Origin: Polytrichum commune
Taxonomy: Eukaryota; Streptophyta; Polytrichopsida; Polytrichales; Polytrichaceae
Assembly (NCBI GenBank): GCA_950295325.1
Contig: OX485807.1
Span: 21,855,666-21,919,665, forward strand
Direction: 5' to 3'
Length of the DNA: 64,000 nucleotides
Of this stretch, positions 12,518 to 23,829 are shown in pieces. The position numbers and the translations under genes are program-made. The notes under the pieces were generated by a model. It did no database searches. It was given only the letters and a program-made list of their open reading frames with translations, and had not been told where the DNA came from. Positions within the stretch are counted from its first letter, which is position 1. Each line of letters begins with the position of its first letter.

Positions 12518-12526
12518 CCTTTGCCC

Positions 12527-12891
12527 GGATAACATTACCCAACCCAATACTCTTAACTCCGGCGCGGAGTTCGATGCGGCTCCGATGCGGCTCCGGGGAG
12601 GTTCGGATGCCAGCTCCGGTGGGTTCGGGTGGGTTGGGGCAAAAATTCCCCCCTATTTTTTTGATTGGGTGGGGCCTTACTTGATCTCATAAGGGGCCTC
12701 CTAGAGTAATTTGGGGCCGTAGAACCCAAATTTAGCAAAAAAAAACCAAAAAAAGTCATCAAGGGGCCAAAACGGGGAGGGCTAGAAAAATGGACCCACC
12801 GGAGCTGGCATCCGAACCTCCCCGGAGCCGCATCGGAGCCGCATCGAACTCCGCACCGGAGTTAAGAGTATTGGGTTGGGTAATGTTAGGG
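12527..12891. mobile_element. Mutator-type MITE with long hairpin arms
   Basis: Inverted arms of about 105 bases (12527 to about 12632 and about 12790 to 12891) begin at an AACATTACCCAACCC block and include a GC-rich part with the direct duplication GATGCGGCTCC. The 9-base duplication CCTTTGCCC flanks the element (12518-12526 and 12892-12900), as expected for Mutator-like elements. Short ORFs here are the arms read in several frames. Confidence 0.75.
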
Positions 12892-12973
12892 CCTTTGCCC
12901 CTCCCCTACCTACCTCACTTGCAGGCCCCTAACCGTGCGCCATTTTCTTGCCATTATGGCTCCATTCATTGTG

Positions 12974-14000
12974 CTACACCGTTTATGGCATTTAGGGCCA
13001 CTTCACACAAGAGCCAAGAGTCGTGACTCGTGATCATCAAATTGTGAGAGCCCAGTGTCCAAAGGCCGTCTCAATAAACTTCCAAAATCACGTAGTGTGG
13101 TCACGGATCCTCAAGTGTAGTGTGAAGCCATATGTGATCGGGTCCTCAACCAACTGCTATCTTAATGAATTTCTATTCATGTGGGTCCTCACACGTGTTA
13201 AAATAGGATCAATCAACAGTTGTGAGCGCTCAGAGTGCCATGGTCTCCCGGTTTTGTGTCAGGCCTACCTCCAAGAGATGGTTTAAGAAAATAATCCAAA
13301 TGACCATGAAACATGATCCATTCGATGCCATGTAGGAATCTGTGTAGACTTTACATTCATCTTGCATTCACATACTCCGTTAGTCCCTCAAGCGTAGTGT
13401 GACATGAATTTGGACTAGCTTCGCCTTTTCCACCAATGAGAGTGCTTAAAGTGTATTGGTCATGGGCTCTCAGTCCCGTGTATGAAGTGGCCCTTAGTGT
13501 CATATGCGTAGTAGTGCCACTTACCCTATTTTGAGGTGTATCCTAGGTTACACTAATGATCAACAACTTCCCCATTATTGTCACCTCATCACACTTGACG
13601 TCCAAGTGCGATTACTGATATCTCAGCTCGAGTATGTTCGATAGTGTTCTAAGATGTATGCCTAAATTACACAATGAACTACAACTTGACTAAAAGTGTA
13701 CATAAATAATACTTGACATTAGTATGCTCAAGAATGTCTTCCTCTTGCATATCAAAATGTAAGCACATGACACTTGTTGTTAGTACGCTCAATAATATCT
13801 TCCCCTTGCATACTAAAACGCAAAGCTATCTTCTTGAGTATCGAATGCCCTATGCTAAATGTCATAATGTAAATATTCTTTCACTTAAAGAGGTTAATAA
13901 TGTTGACAATTAGCGGGATGTGACACTTCGAGACCTCTAGGCATCTAGTTTAGGCCCTTCGCAAATAGCGTACGTATACTAAATACAACAAACGGTGTAG
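12974..14000. mobile_element. MITE with CTACACCG ends, interrupted
   Basis: Ends read CTACACCG...CGGTGTAG. After removing the nested element at 12995-13493, the interior aligns in reverse orientation with 51554-52100 over its length (shared landmarks TTTATGGCATTTAGTGTCAT and the TAGGCATCTAGTTTAGGCCC block near 13938). No coding capacity; superfamily not assigned because no clear target duplication was found. Confidence 0.7.
12995..13493. mobile_element. PIF/Harbinger-type MITE nested in another MITE
   Basis: Inverted ends start GGGCCACTTCA and the 3-base duplication TTA lies at 12992-12994 and 13494-13496. Excising the element and one TTA rebuilds the host sequence GGCATTTAGTGTCAT, which is found uninterrupted near 51567 in the related element. 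This confirms both ends. The frame at 13023-13286 lies inside it and has no recognisable product. Confidence 0.8.
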
Positions 14001-14559
14001 TAGTTGAAGAAATTCTGAATTTTTGAATGCTTGAGTACATTGTAATTCACAGGCACTTCACAGCGAATTGGTATGTAGTGGGGTGAGCAATTCAGATAAT
14101 GCTAAACTTTTTTTTATGAATAAAAATTATTGGCACAAATTGGAGCCATTGCTTTTATGGGTCTCTATCAAAACTTGATTCGTTAGCACAACTGTGGCTC
14201 CCTCTTGCATGCCAAAAAACTTAGCAAAAGGAAAGCATAAAATAAACCATTTTGAAGGATTATATTTTGGTGGCTTTGACTCAATAACAACAATGTTGTA
14301 AATGAGGTTGATTTATGATGTATGACTTGTTTTCATCAAGTATCTTTGCATGATTATTGAAGCTTTCTTTGCTTAACATTGAAAAAACAAAAAAAACAAA
14401 GGGATCCACATCATGACAAAAGTGAAGTATTTCTTGGTAATATGTTTTAAGTGCAGACTTTGAGATTCCACTATTGCAAAAAATAAGTCCTCTTGAAGAA
14501 GGTTGATGTCTTATATACATGCAAACAACCCCTTTTTATTTTCAAGCATCTAAGCCTTA
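14001..14559. other. Intergenic, no feature seen
   Basis: AT-rich sequence without a recognised gene or repeat. Confidence 0.35.
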
Positions 14560-14800
14560 TAAAGATTAGCCTACTAGGTGACCACCTATCATTTTCAAGC
14601 AAAATTGTTGTGTTGACTAACCTACTTGAGAGTCAATTTCCCTACTTGGGTCAAGTTCACCTATAAGTGGCACTTGCAAGTCCCTCCCATGACTCACATG
14701 GTTCACATAAACCAATGACCATCAAAATTATTGTTTTTCTCCTCCGCTCTTAGTGCTTCCTTTATGTTTATTTTGATTTAATAAAGGAAAACCTATCACA
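14560..14800. repeat. Dispersed repeat, inverted partner of 24590-24830
   Basis: Aligns with the reverse complement of about 24590-24830. Shared landmarks are GACTAACCTACTTGAGAGTC and GTGGCACTT. Ends not defined, class unknown. Confidence 0.5.
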
Positions 14801-15043
14801 TGTTGGAACCCATGTTGTACAAAGCTTGTGAGCCATAGCAATTTTGGGTTCTAGTAAGGTATGTGGTCACTCTTCTTAATCGGACACCTACACTCGTCTA
14901 GTATTATGGCAAGTCTATAGCAAGGGCACAAGTTAAGAATGGACACCAAATATACATGTGTTATGATGCAGTTAGAACTATGTGCTGTAAATATACACAA
15001 CATCCTAAATTCATTAGTTAACAAAAATCAAGAAGACCCAACT

Positions 15044-16018
15044 TGTCGCGCACCTCTACACGAGGAGTGCCCGAAACACCACGGGCACAAGGGGGACCCT
15101 GGAGTGACACCCGGGACTTGTGGCGCCGTTGGTGAGAGGGCCCAAGTGATCCTAGTGTGGGTGAGGGCCCCGGGCGTTGGGAACGCCTCCCACCCACAGA
15201 GACTAGGAGGCATGAGGGTAAGGCCAAGAGCTATGCGTAGCTCATGGCGTGGTGATTCTAGAACGCTCAAGAACACCTCAATCGGAGGTGTGAGCTAGGA
15301 GTTATGGCCATTTGAGTGGGGCGCTGTCCCGGGACAGCGCCCTGGTACAACAGTGGCCTGGGAATGATTCCCGGGACTGCCAAGGTTCAAACAGGCATAA
15401 CTTCGTTAATACTTGCCTGAATGGGGCAATTGAGGAGTCCATTTGGATCTACGTGAAGTGTGTATGAAGATGGAGTGGTTGCTTGTTAGCATCAGACATC
15501 ATACAAGGAAGTTATGATGGTCTGAAGCTGCTGGGGGCTTCCAGGCCCAGCAGCTAAAGGAAAATGTCTACTTGGCCCCAACTCTTGGTAGAGAGACAAG
15601 AGGTCTCTTGACGGTGGGGTAGGGGCCCCGCGTAGAGTCCTAGAGGCTTATATGGGTGAGGTGGTGTGGCCTCACCCACCCGAGGCCGAACGGCACGGCC
15701 TCCATGGGCATTGGCCCAATGTGAGGCCATAGTTGCCTAGTATGGTTCGGGTTGTTGTAGTGTTGCTCCGGCAATGCGATGATCAACATAGGATTGGGCT
15801 TCCATGGATGGAAGTCTACATTTGGGAATTGGTTACTGATTAAGGGGTGAGTCCCGAAAGCAAAGTAGGAGGGTTGGTTCCCCTCCTATGAACTATATGG
15901 TCCGGGGTAGGAGGAGCTAACCATTAGCATGGCAGAATGCGAATGGTTAGCGCTCGTAACCTTTGCTAGAATTGAAAATTGGCAAGATTGTCAAGGGGGG
16001 CTAGCAAGGGATGCGACA
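15044..16018. mobile_element. Solo LTR, 975 bp (family 2), GC-rich
   Basis: The element begins TGTCGCGCACC and ends GGATGCGACA, with the 5-base duplication CAACT at 15039-15043 and 16019-16023. It is much richer in G+C than its surroundings. It contains a perfect 24-base palindrome at about 15319-15342 centred on TCCCGGGA, and a block beginning ATAACTTCGTTAATAC at 15399 of a kind I associate with plant LTRs (an impression, not a search result). No internal region or partner LTR is present. The ORFs at 15018-15298 are GC-rich shadows in the LTR, not genes. Confidence 0.8.
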
Positions 16019-16060
16019 CAACTTAAAGAGAATTGAAAAAAACACTTTAAGCTCCTAGAA

Positions 16061-16669
16061 GCAAGCACAATCAAGTATACCGAAAATGCTATGGTACACT
16101 AAAACCATGTTTTTTTGGTCAAACACCTAGAAATATTACTAAGGTGTTGTTTGAATTGGAATTTTTTCTCCATGATGCCCTCTATTAATTGTTGTGTTAG
16201 GTACTCAAATATAGAATATCAACATGAGATCTTCAAAACTTATTGTTAAATTTATTGCTCAAAAGGTAATGACTAAATCTAGTTTTGAACATAGATTTCA
16301 TTACCTTAAATATTTCTAATTGAGGTTGTTTTCGTAATCCTTGAATTCATTATAAACTTGAAGGCACCTTTACAAAACATTGTAGATAAACATCAATTTA
16401 ATGTAATTTTATCATATTTTTAAAAATAGGCAATTACGTGTTCAATATACCTACTTGCACACTACTTGCACTATCTTTGAAAATATGTAGACTTTCTTGA
16501 AAAAAAATTTGTCAACATAAACTGCTTGGTTTTGTAGATCAATGTGTTTTTTTTCCCCCAGATGTTTATGATCTTTTCCTTCACAATGTTTAAAGTTAGT
16601 ATATAGTTTTGCATCACTTTCACTTAAACCAATGCAGGGTTATGGAGTTGTGTACTTGACCGTGCTTGC
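16061..16669. mobile_element. Non-autonomous DNA element with GCAAGCAC ends (copy 1)
   Basis: Termini are GCAAGCACAATCAAGTATAC and, inverted at the right end, GCAAGCACGGTCAAGTACAC. The whole 609-base unit aligns with 28301-28902, and its 5' half with 33835-34100. No target duplication was resolved, so the superfamily is open. No coding capacity. Confidence 0.7.
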
Positions 16670-17100
16670 GGCCTCCTATAAGTTTCAGTTGGATTCTAAG
16701 TAATATTAGACCAAGGCCAATCCAAAAAATGAAACATTCTTGAGTCATATGTAGGATCCTCCTATATAATTGCATGTGTACAGATGATTGTGACAATAAT
16801 AATATTATCTGAATAATATTTTCATTATTCATCAATTGATTATATAAAAAATAAAAATAAAAATCTAATCTCATTATATTTTAATAACATAACTTCACAT
16901 AGATCCCATAAAATTAAGATATAATGAAAAGCGTGTCACTCATTTGTCCATACATTTGAGAAACCAAGAAGTCCAAAATTTGAAAATATGTTCAGTTTAC
17001 ATGAGTTTTTTGTATCTCAACTATGATTGTGAAACTTGAAAGGACAATTTGCATGCTTTGCAATTGCGAACTAGATGAGACAATTCCCAATTCAATCCAA
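16670..17100. other. Intergenic, no feature seen
   Basis: AT-rich sequence without recognised content. Confidence 0.35.
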
Positions 17101-17109
17101 ATCCACAAA

Positions 17110-17990
17110 TAATTTTGAGGAGTAAGGCCATGGATTCAAGGGTTTAAGGTACTAGGTTCGGGTGGAGTGCCATGTGTCAATCTTTGTGCAAAGGATTAAG
17201 GTAGATGGGTCTTAAGTGGCTCGCCTTTTTAATCGGAACCCTATATTTGATTTGGTTTGTTGTTGGTTTGATGAGTATGAAAGAGCAAACATCATAAAGA
17301 GACATGTTTCAAAGAGATTTGACCACGCCTTCAAATATTGATAACTACTCTACACTCAATAATGAACACAATTGGGAGGACCTATGATATCTAGTTAAGA
17401 AATCATCAAACATGCATTTTTGATAATCATAACTAAAGGAGACGAGGTCCGATTTTCAATCCGGTTTTTGTAGATGTTTCATCATAAATTTGCTAATGCA
17501 ACACAAGTTTTTATTGTGTAAATGTACTCATTAGAAGTTGGAGAACATGAAAAACGAACCAAATAACAACCACATACCTTGTTGAGGTTTGTCCCCTAAA
17601 ACTTCAGAGATTTTAGGTGTCCCTTAAATACTACTTTGCAACCAACATGCAGTGTTGCTTGTCATTCCAAAAGACAGTAAATGCAGGTTAAGGGTTCGAA
17701 GATTGGGGAGTAGATTATAAGGTTGAAGGCAGTGGGCTTGGGTGGAGGGCTGTGACTCATGCTTGCGTCGATCTCTGTTAAAAAGGATTAGTGAGGTTTG
17801 TCCTTCAAATCTCCAGGGATTGTATTTGGACAAAAAACCTTGTAAAGGAACACAAAGTTTGAAAATACAATTCCTTGTCATTCCAAAGACAATATAGTCT
17901 AACCTCGTTAGTACCAATGTTGGATCGATATAAATGTTAGGGCCTGGTATAAGCATTGGTATCACGTAGGGTATTGCAGACCATACCCAA
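17110..17990. repeat. Diverged module repeats (GAGGTTTGTCC family)
   Basis: At least two diverged copies (about 17114-17220 and 17630-17830) of a module of roughly 190 bases. Its order is: TTGTCATTCCAAA-like block, GGTTTAGGG-like block, GGGCTTGGGTGGAG, TTGCGTCGATCTCTG, and GAGGTTTGTCCT. Further copies occur at 23040-23340, directly upstream of the GNAT gene. Class unknown. Confidence 0.55.
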
Positions 17991-18899
17991 TTGGTATCAA
18001 AGGGGACAATACACTAGCTCATACATGTGCATCATGGGCATGAGATATTTATGAACATACCAATACCAAGGAGGGGTTGAGAATGCAATACTAAGACCAT
18101 TCTTGTGCACATGGTCACGTCATTTCTCCACAATATTGTTCCTCACTTTCTTAGGGTTGCATTCGAAGATTGTGATTAAGCAGATAGGGATGGAAGATAT
18201 TGGCGGCCCACCTTGGTTTTGATGCAGATGGGGAAGAGATTTGTTGCATTAGTTATTGAAGATTCAAGCCGTCACTGCCTTCATGGTGGTTGTTGAGGTT
18301 TGGCCCTAAACCTGTATCACCTAGTTTAGTTCAAGATTTCATGTTATTTTTCCTTGGTTGATGGGTGTCATTTTCGTTTTTTAGTTGTGACAAACACATG
18401 TTAACAAGATCCTTGTGTTCATGGCTTGGAAGGTTGCACAAATAAGATATGATATGTTTGCAAAGATTAGCTCTCATGGACTAGGGTTCCCCTTTTAGAG
18501 TTTCATAGTTAGATTTCAGCAAATATGATAGCAACTTTGGTTCAATATGAATAGGGAGGATATGGTTTACCATGAGGAGAGCCTTCCAATACAGAGCCAA
18601 GAACAATAGAAGACAAATATAACACCATTGCGGATGTTGGAGTTACAATTGAAGAGTTGCATGTTTCAGAGGAGTTGGCAGTTTGGCATGTGCGATTCAC
18701 TCATCTACAAAACAACTACATGTTTTGGATACCTTATCATAGAACCTCTTTAGTGTGGGCATTTTTCTTGTTGCTTCTACAAGGAATAAAGGTGGGATGT
18801 AAAGGTACCACAAATAATGAGGTGTGTTTTGTGCCATCCAACAACATCCACTCCAACTGTGTCTGAACGACAGAGCTCCACTGTCTCGCAACCTACTAC
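17991..18899. other. Intergenic, possibly the 5' part of a hAT remnant
   Basis: No intact frame. Because it precedes the hAT remnant at 18.9 kb, part of it may be the decayed N-terminus or 5' terminal region of that element, but I found no zinc-finger motif or terminal repeat to prove it. Confidence 0.3.
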
Positions 18900-20865
18900 T
18901 CGTTTCAGGAAAAGGTATCCTTAATTACAACCTTGCACACGGATCTACCTCTATGATGTAACATGTGATGAATGACCACGGTGTTGAGATGGAGAGATGT
19001 AAGGAAGTTGTGGCAACCACTAATACAGAGGGAAAAAAACAGAATTGCAAGAAAATGAAACAGTTGAACCCTAGTGCTATAACTGAATACTATGGCAGTA
19101 CTAGCCCTTATGGAAAGGATGATGTAACACAACAAAGGTTTTTGGAGGATCTTGTTCTTTATATTACAAAAGGATACATTGCATTGTCTGCAGTGGATAA
19201 TCCATAGTTGCGGCGTTTGGTGTTGCGACACGATCCGAAGGTCAGGTTTCCCACACGAAAACAATTGGTGAATGAGATCATCCCGTCTATGTTGCAAATA
19301 TGTATTTTGGACACATTATGTCAAAGGCATGCCAATATTTTACAAACGACACAAAATTTTGTTTTGGAATGAAGAATGTGTCCATTAAAGAGGCTCAAAT
19401 TAACTTGTCGAAAATAATTATATGGACTAAAAAATCTAGAAAAAGAAGAGCAGAGTGGGATATAGGGTGCGTTGAAGCAGGACTTGCCTCTCGAAAGTTA
19501 AAGACACTTGTGAAAACAAGATTTGCAAGTAAAGTCATGTTTTTTCAAGTGTGAACCTAAATCTGGACGTGAACATTCGCCTTCTCCGTCTTTTTTCTTC
19601 TAAAAGGATACCTAAAAGGGAATTTACAATGGTTATGGGAAGTGTTTGGTCTTGTATGTAATCTTATGTGCTTTGGTTTATATGTAAGTTGATGGAATTT
19701 GATGTGTTTCCCTTAGTGACTACTAATTGCAGACTTAACAATTATAATAACCATATAATTATAAAGAATGACCATGTAAGATGCACATAACTTACTGAAT
19801 TTTGTTGTTATGTTGTAGGAAACATAAGAGTATGTAACATCGATTAATATATGTTATGGTAGGCAGATTGCAGCCTTGCAAGCCTGAGTCCCAAGTGGGC
19901 TAACTTGGGTTGTGACAAAGGCGGTCATAGAGACTTTGCGCCATGTCGTGCAATAGTGCATTTTAAACCAATCTCGCGGGTATTGGCTTTTGAGCAATGC
20001 ATTGTATGCAACCTTCTATATAAGCATCCAACTACAAAATGAGTATGATCAAAGGATGCTTGCGGTGCCAACACTTTGATGTGGGCAGATGGACTCGGAG
20101 CTGCAACTACTTTATGGCCGCATGGCTTTTGAATCAATTAAAGTTATCAAACCGTGTCTTGCATTTCCACTTGATTTCACTTATGAGAATACACATAATA
20201 TATTGTTGTTGATGTTAGACCCTAGGTATAAGGGGTTGCGGGTGATTATTGACTACGTGAAATGCGAGAAGGCCATGCACATTGTGGCAGAATATGATCA
20301 ACTTATTTTGATGCCTTTGCTTGTGAAGGTGTCACGGTTGTTGAATCCGAACTTGGAGAATAACTTGGCACCCACATTGGCGGCTAAAACTTATTTTTTT
20401 TTGGACACACAAGTTCTACAGAGGAGGCTAGTGAGGGCATGCTGAAATCGAAGCTCATTTTGTTTTAGAAGCGTTTTGTACCTGCAGATAAAGACATTGC
20501 TCTACTTGCTTGATGGAGGGATAATGCCCCTCGATTTTTGCACATATCATTTCTTGCGAAGCAAATTTTAGCAATACCAGGTTCTCATATCGAGACTGAA
20601 AGAATTTTTAGTGTTGCTGGACTTTTGTGTGCCTTGCGTTGTTGTAAGTTGGGCATCCAAAATTTAGATACACTAGTCATTATATTAAAAATTTGGCCCA
20701 CAGATGCTAGAGATGAGTGCAACTCTTTTGCAAAATCTGATCTCGGTGAATTTTTTGTTGACAAGGTTGGATTAGTGGATGCTCATGAAGATGAATTACA
20801 AGTAGCAGGTTGCTTTGAGAAAGACCCTACTTGCTCATATGACAAATTAGATGAGTATAATTAGT
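18900..20865 (+). pseudogene. hAT transposase remnant
   Basis: Discontinuous frames read like one decayed hAT transposase. The segment at 18965-19290 contains FLEDLVLYITKGY and, after an in-frame stop, LRRLVLRHDPKVRFP. Frame changes follow at 19290-20090. The segment at 20089-20445 contains NILLLMLDPRYKGL, the conserved LDPRFKG-type motif. The segment at 20538-20864 contains IPGSHIETERIFSVAG and NLDTLVIILKIWP, the C-terminal hATC dimerisation region. Stops and frameshifts separate these parts, so the gene is dead. Terminal repeats and target duplication were not located. Confidence 0.8.
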
Positions 20866-21337
20866 ATAACGTCTAGTTCAAGATGTTGGATGGCCAATAT
20901 GCATTTTTATTTATTTTTGACAAATGAAATATTTTATTTCATTGCCAACAAACCAAAATGTATTTTTTCACCACTTGTATTTGTATGTTCACATCTATAA
21001 ACAAAATTTGATGAAGTTTCATTTGTTTTGGTGACATGGGCCAATATGTTTGTCTTGAACTTTTAATTCAACAACAATTGGAGCTTGAAAATTTTATTGA
21101 ACTTCATCATGCATTGAAAATTAAGACTTAAAATCATAATATACCATTGTTTAGCCATGGATATTATTAGCAAGGCGGTTGAACTGGTATTTGATACCAT
21201 TGTAGAGCCATAATTCTTGCATGTTTAATATTATACAAGGCTCTACATTTTATGACCCCCTAGTACCTTGACAAGACCTAATAGTGAGCTACAAAGTCAT
21301 TGCATACTAGGACCCCATTGGTATTAGAAAATTGTAA
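20866..21337. other. Intergenic, no feature seen
   Basis: AT-rich sequence between two decayed DNA transposons. It may hold the 3' end of the hAT element, not recognisable by eye. Confidence 0.35.
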
Positions 21338-21339
21338 TA

Positions 21340-23038
21340 CTAGTCTGATTAGTACGACACTCGCTTTATACAACACCCTCGATATTACGACACATTTTTG
21401 CGAAGACCCAACTTTTTAGTTCAAAACTCCCTCTTTTATACGACTACGACACTCGAAAATACGACATTTAGAATCTTTGTTTTTTCATATAAGATATGTA
21501 ATTAATGCAAAAAATCCTTTCATCTATTTTATATACATCTAAAATACATCCATTTTCACTTGGGAACTACTTGGGAACTTCACTTATATCATTGGGAACT
21601 CAATGATAATTAGGATTACTAGTGTAGAACGGACTTGGTTAGGGTTGAAGTGGCCTCCTTCCTATTATTTTGTCAGATTATGAGCTTGAAGATGTTTACA
21701 ACATGGATGAGACATGATTGTATTTTAGAGCACATCGTAATAAAACATTAGCACAAGGGAAGGTTAAGGGTCATAAGCTACAAAAGGAGTGTGTAACACT
21801 TGCTCTTGATGTTGGTTCAACTGGGATTGATAAGTTGAAGTTGCTTGTGATTTATATGTCTAAGCAACCACAATGTTTTGGAAGGTGACAACCTCATGAG
21901 TATATTCGGCGGCACTCAAATAAAACAACTTGGATGAAGGGGGATATATTTGAAGCTTGGATTTTGCAACTCAACAATCAATTCAAAGGCTGAAATTGAA
22001 AGGTGATTCTTCACATGTTGTTAGCTTTGCCAAAGTTGGTAAGTCTCATGGTTTTTCAACCTTGGAATGGAGCAATATGACTTTGGTATTTTTTTCCTCC
22101 AAATGTTATAAGCATATTTCAACCTTTGGATCAAGATATAATAGCATTTTTCAAATTTTAGTACAAGAAGAAACTTTTGCACTGGGTTTTATCACAATAT
22201 GATGATGCTACATTGAAGGACTTAAAGAAGGTGGTGCCCAACGTCAAACATGCTGTCATGTGGAGTTATGAAGTATGGAGTGAGTTGGATGCACAAATAC
22301 TTAGGAATTGTTAAAGGATGACAAGTATATTACCTGCAACATGGAATGTTAATTTTACCCTAGTTGATGAAAGGGAGAAGAATAGAATGCAAGAAGAATC
22401 ATATGAACTTGGTGCTTTGATCTCAAAGTTGTGATTGGGTGATGATGAGATGTCAATCAAGACTTACATTCAGATGGAAGGGGAGGAAATTATTGATCTA
22501 GAATTGAGTACTAATGAGTTGGTAAATGCTACTTTGGGAATCAATTATGCACAAGGCTTTGATCTTAATTCTGATCTATATTCGGTAGATGTGGATGATG
22601 TTGCTTCACCTACAGTAAAGCTCAGTGATGCTACATGTCATGCATCATTGTTGTCTAATTTCTTATTAGACAACTCTTTATATTTTGGTGTTAATGAAAT
22701 GATAAGTTTTCAAAAGCTGGTAGGGAATATAGATAAGATGACAATTCTTAATTTGGGTAGGTAACACCAAAGATCTTTGAACTCCTATTTCAAGAGTTCT
22801 TGAGAATATTTGTATTTGTTTAGGGTTATAAATTATTATTTCATACAATCTATATTGTTTAAACTTGTTGTATATATTTTAAAACTCATGTTGCTTATGT
22901 TTTTGTATTCCCTCAATAGTACGATAATTTTACGCCATTTGTCATATTAAAGAGAAGATGACACCTCGATAATACGACATTTATTTGTGTTATCATTTTT
23001 TTATGACAAACGAGTGTCATACTAAAGAGGGAGAACAG
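21340..23038 (+). mobile_element. pogo/Tigger-like element with dead transposase
   Basis: Degenerate inverted ends (CTAGTCTGATTAGTACGAC on the left, the complement of CTGTTCTCCCTCTTTAGTATG on the right) contain repeated TACGACAC motifs and are flanked by TA (21338-21339 and 23039-23040), the Tc1/mariner/pogo target. The transposase remnant on the plus strand shows EDVYNMDET around the first catalytic aspartate, followed by a stop, then NKTLAQGKVKGHKLQKE and IDKLKLLVIYMS, as in Tigger/CENP-B-type DDE domains. The C-terminal frame is at 22435-22764. Several stops and frameshifts show it is inactive. Confidence 0.8.
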
Positions 23039-23039
23039 T

Positions 23040-23345
23040 AATTGCAGGTTTAGGATTGAGATTCAGGTTTTGGATTCTAGGGTTTAGGGCAGTGGGCTGG
23101 GTGGGAAGTGATACTATTCTTTGCAGGACAAACCTCACTCAACAATAAAAAGAGAGATTGCATTCCTCTAAAATGTGCAAGCAACGTGAGCTATGTCGCT
23201 TGTCAATCCAACCACAGTGATTGGAGGTTTAAAGTTTGAGGATTGGGGTGTGGATTTTAGGGTTTAAGTGATTGGAGTGGTTCTCTTCCTTTGCGTCGGT
23301 CTCTGTGCAAAGGATAACGGAGGTTTGTCCTGCAAATTTAATTAC
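23040..23345. repeat. Module repeats abutting the GNAT gene
   Basis: Two copies (about 23040-23150 and 23213-23340) of the module also seen at 17110-17990, with blocks TTAGGGTTTA, TTTGCGTCGGTCTCTGTGCA and GAGGTTTGTCCT. The second copy runs into the 5' flank of the GNAT gene and contributes an in-frame upstream extension. Confidence 0.55.
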
Positions 23346-23390
23346 AGTCAGTATTCTTCCAAAAAATTTCGTGCTCTCTCGAATCAACCG

Positions 23391-23816
23391 ATGGAGTTCC
23401 GTATTATTCTGGGCGATTGGGCCACACAGCAATCTGCCGCGCGGTTGGTCCGAGACGAGGTGTTCATTAATGAGCAGAAAGTCCCCATAGAGGAAGAATG
23501 GGACGACATGGACCCCGTTTGCGTGCACGCAATTGTGTATGACCCCGACGACGAGGTTCTGGGGACAGGAAGGCTCCTCCCTGATGGCCACATTGGGCGC
23601 ATGGCAGTGAGGAAGCCCGCTCGCGGAGCTGGAGTGGGAGCTGCCATTCTCAAGCAGCTCATGGCGGAGGCAAAACTTCGCGGACACAAAGACGTGGTGC
23701 TCAGTGCACAAATGCACGCGGAGCCCTTTTATGCGCGCTTTGGATTCGTCCGCGAGGGCGACGAGTTTATGGAGGCGGGGATCCCACACATTCAGATGCG
23801 GTGCAAATTGGTGTAA
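23391..23816 (+). CDS. GNAT family N-acyltransferase, bacterial ElaA-like
   Basis: An intact, intron-free frame of 141 codons. The product reads as a GCN5-related N-acyltransferase, which transfers an acyl group from acyl-CoA to an amine; the substrate is unknown. Visible landmarks are the N-terminal VRDEVFINEQKVP block (residues about 20-32), GTGRLLPDGHIGRMAV, the acetyl-CoA pyrophosphate-binding loop RGAGVG (about residues 78-83), and a C-terminal FYARFGF...EFMEAGIPHI..M signature. This combination and the length fit bacterial ElaA-type proteins closely. ATG at 23391 matches the family's usual start. The frame stays open upstream to an ATG at 23268, which would add 41 residues including a hydrophobic stretch (VVLFLCVGLC), but those come from a repeated module. 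Its GC content is well above that of the flanks. Bacterial origin by horizontal transfer is an inference; contamination is unlikely because plant-type repeats flank it on both sides. Confidence 0.88.
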   Translation: MEFRIILGDWATQQSAARLVRDEVFINEQKVPIEEEWDDMDPVCVHAIVYDPDDEVLGTGRLLPDGHIGRMAVRKPARGAGVGAAILKQLMAEAKLRGHKDVVLSAQMHAEPFYARFGFVREGDEFMEAGIPHIQMRCKLV

Positions 23817-23829
23817 CGTACGGTAAGGT

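Noticed and set aside
12421-12520. Interstitial telomere-like repeat
   Set aside because: The CCCCTACC/CCCCTGCC units are irregular and do not match the plant telomere unit.
15018-15298. Three overlapping ORFs (up to 119 codons) on both strands
   Set aside because: They lie in the GC-rich solo LTR, where stop codons are rare by composition.
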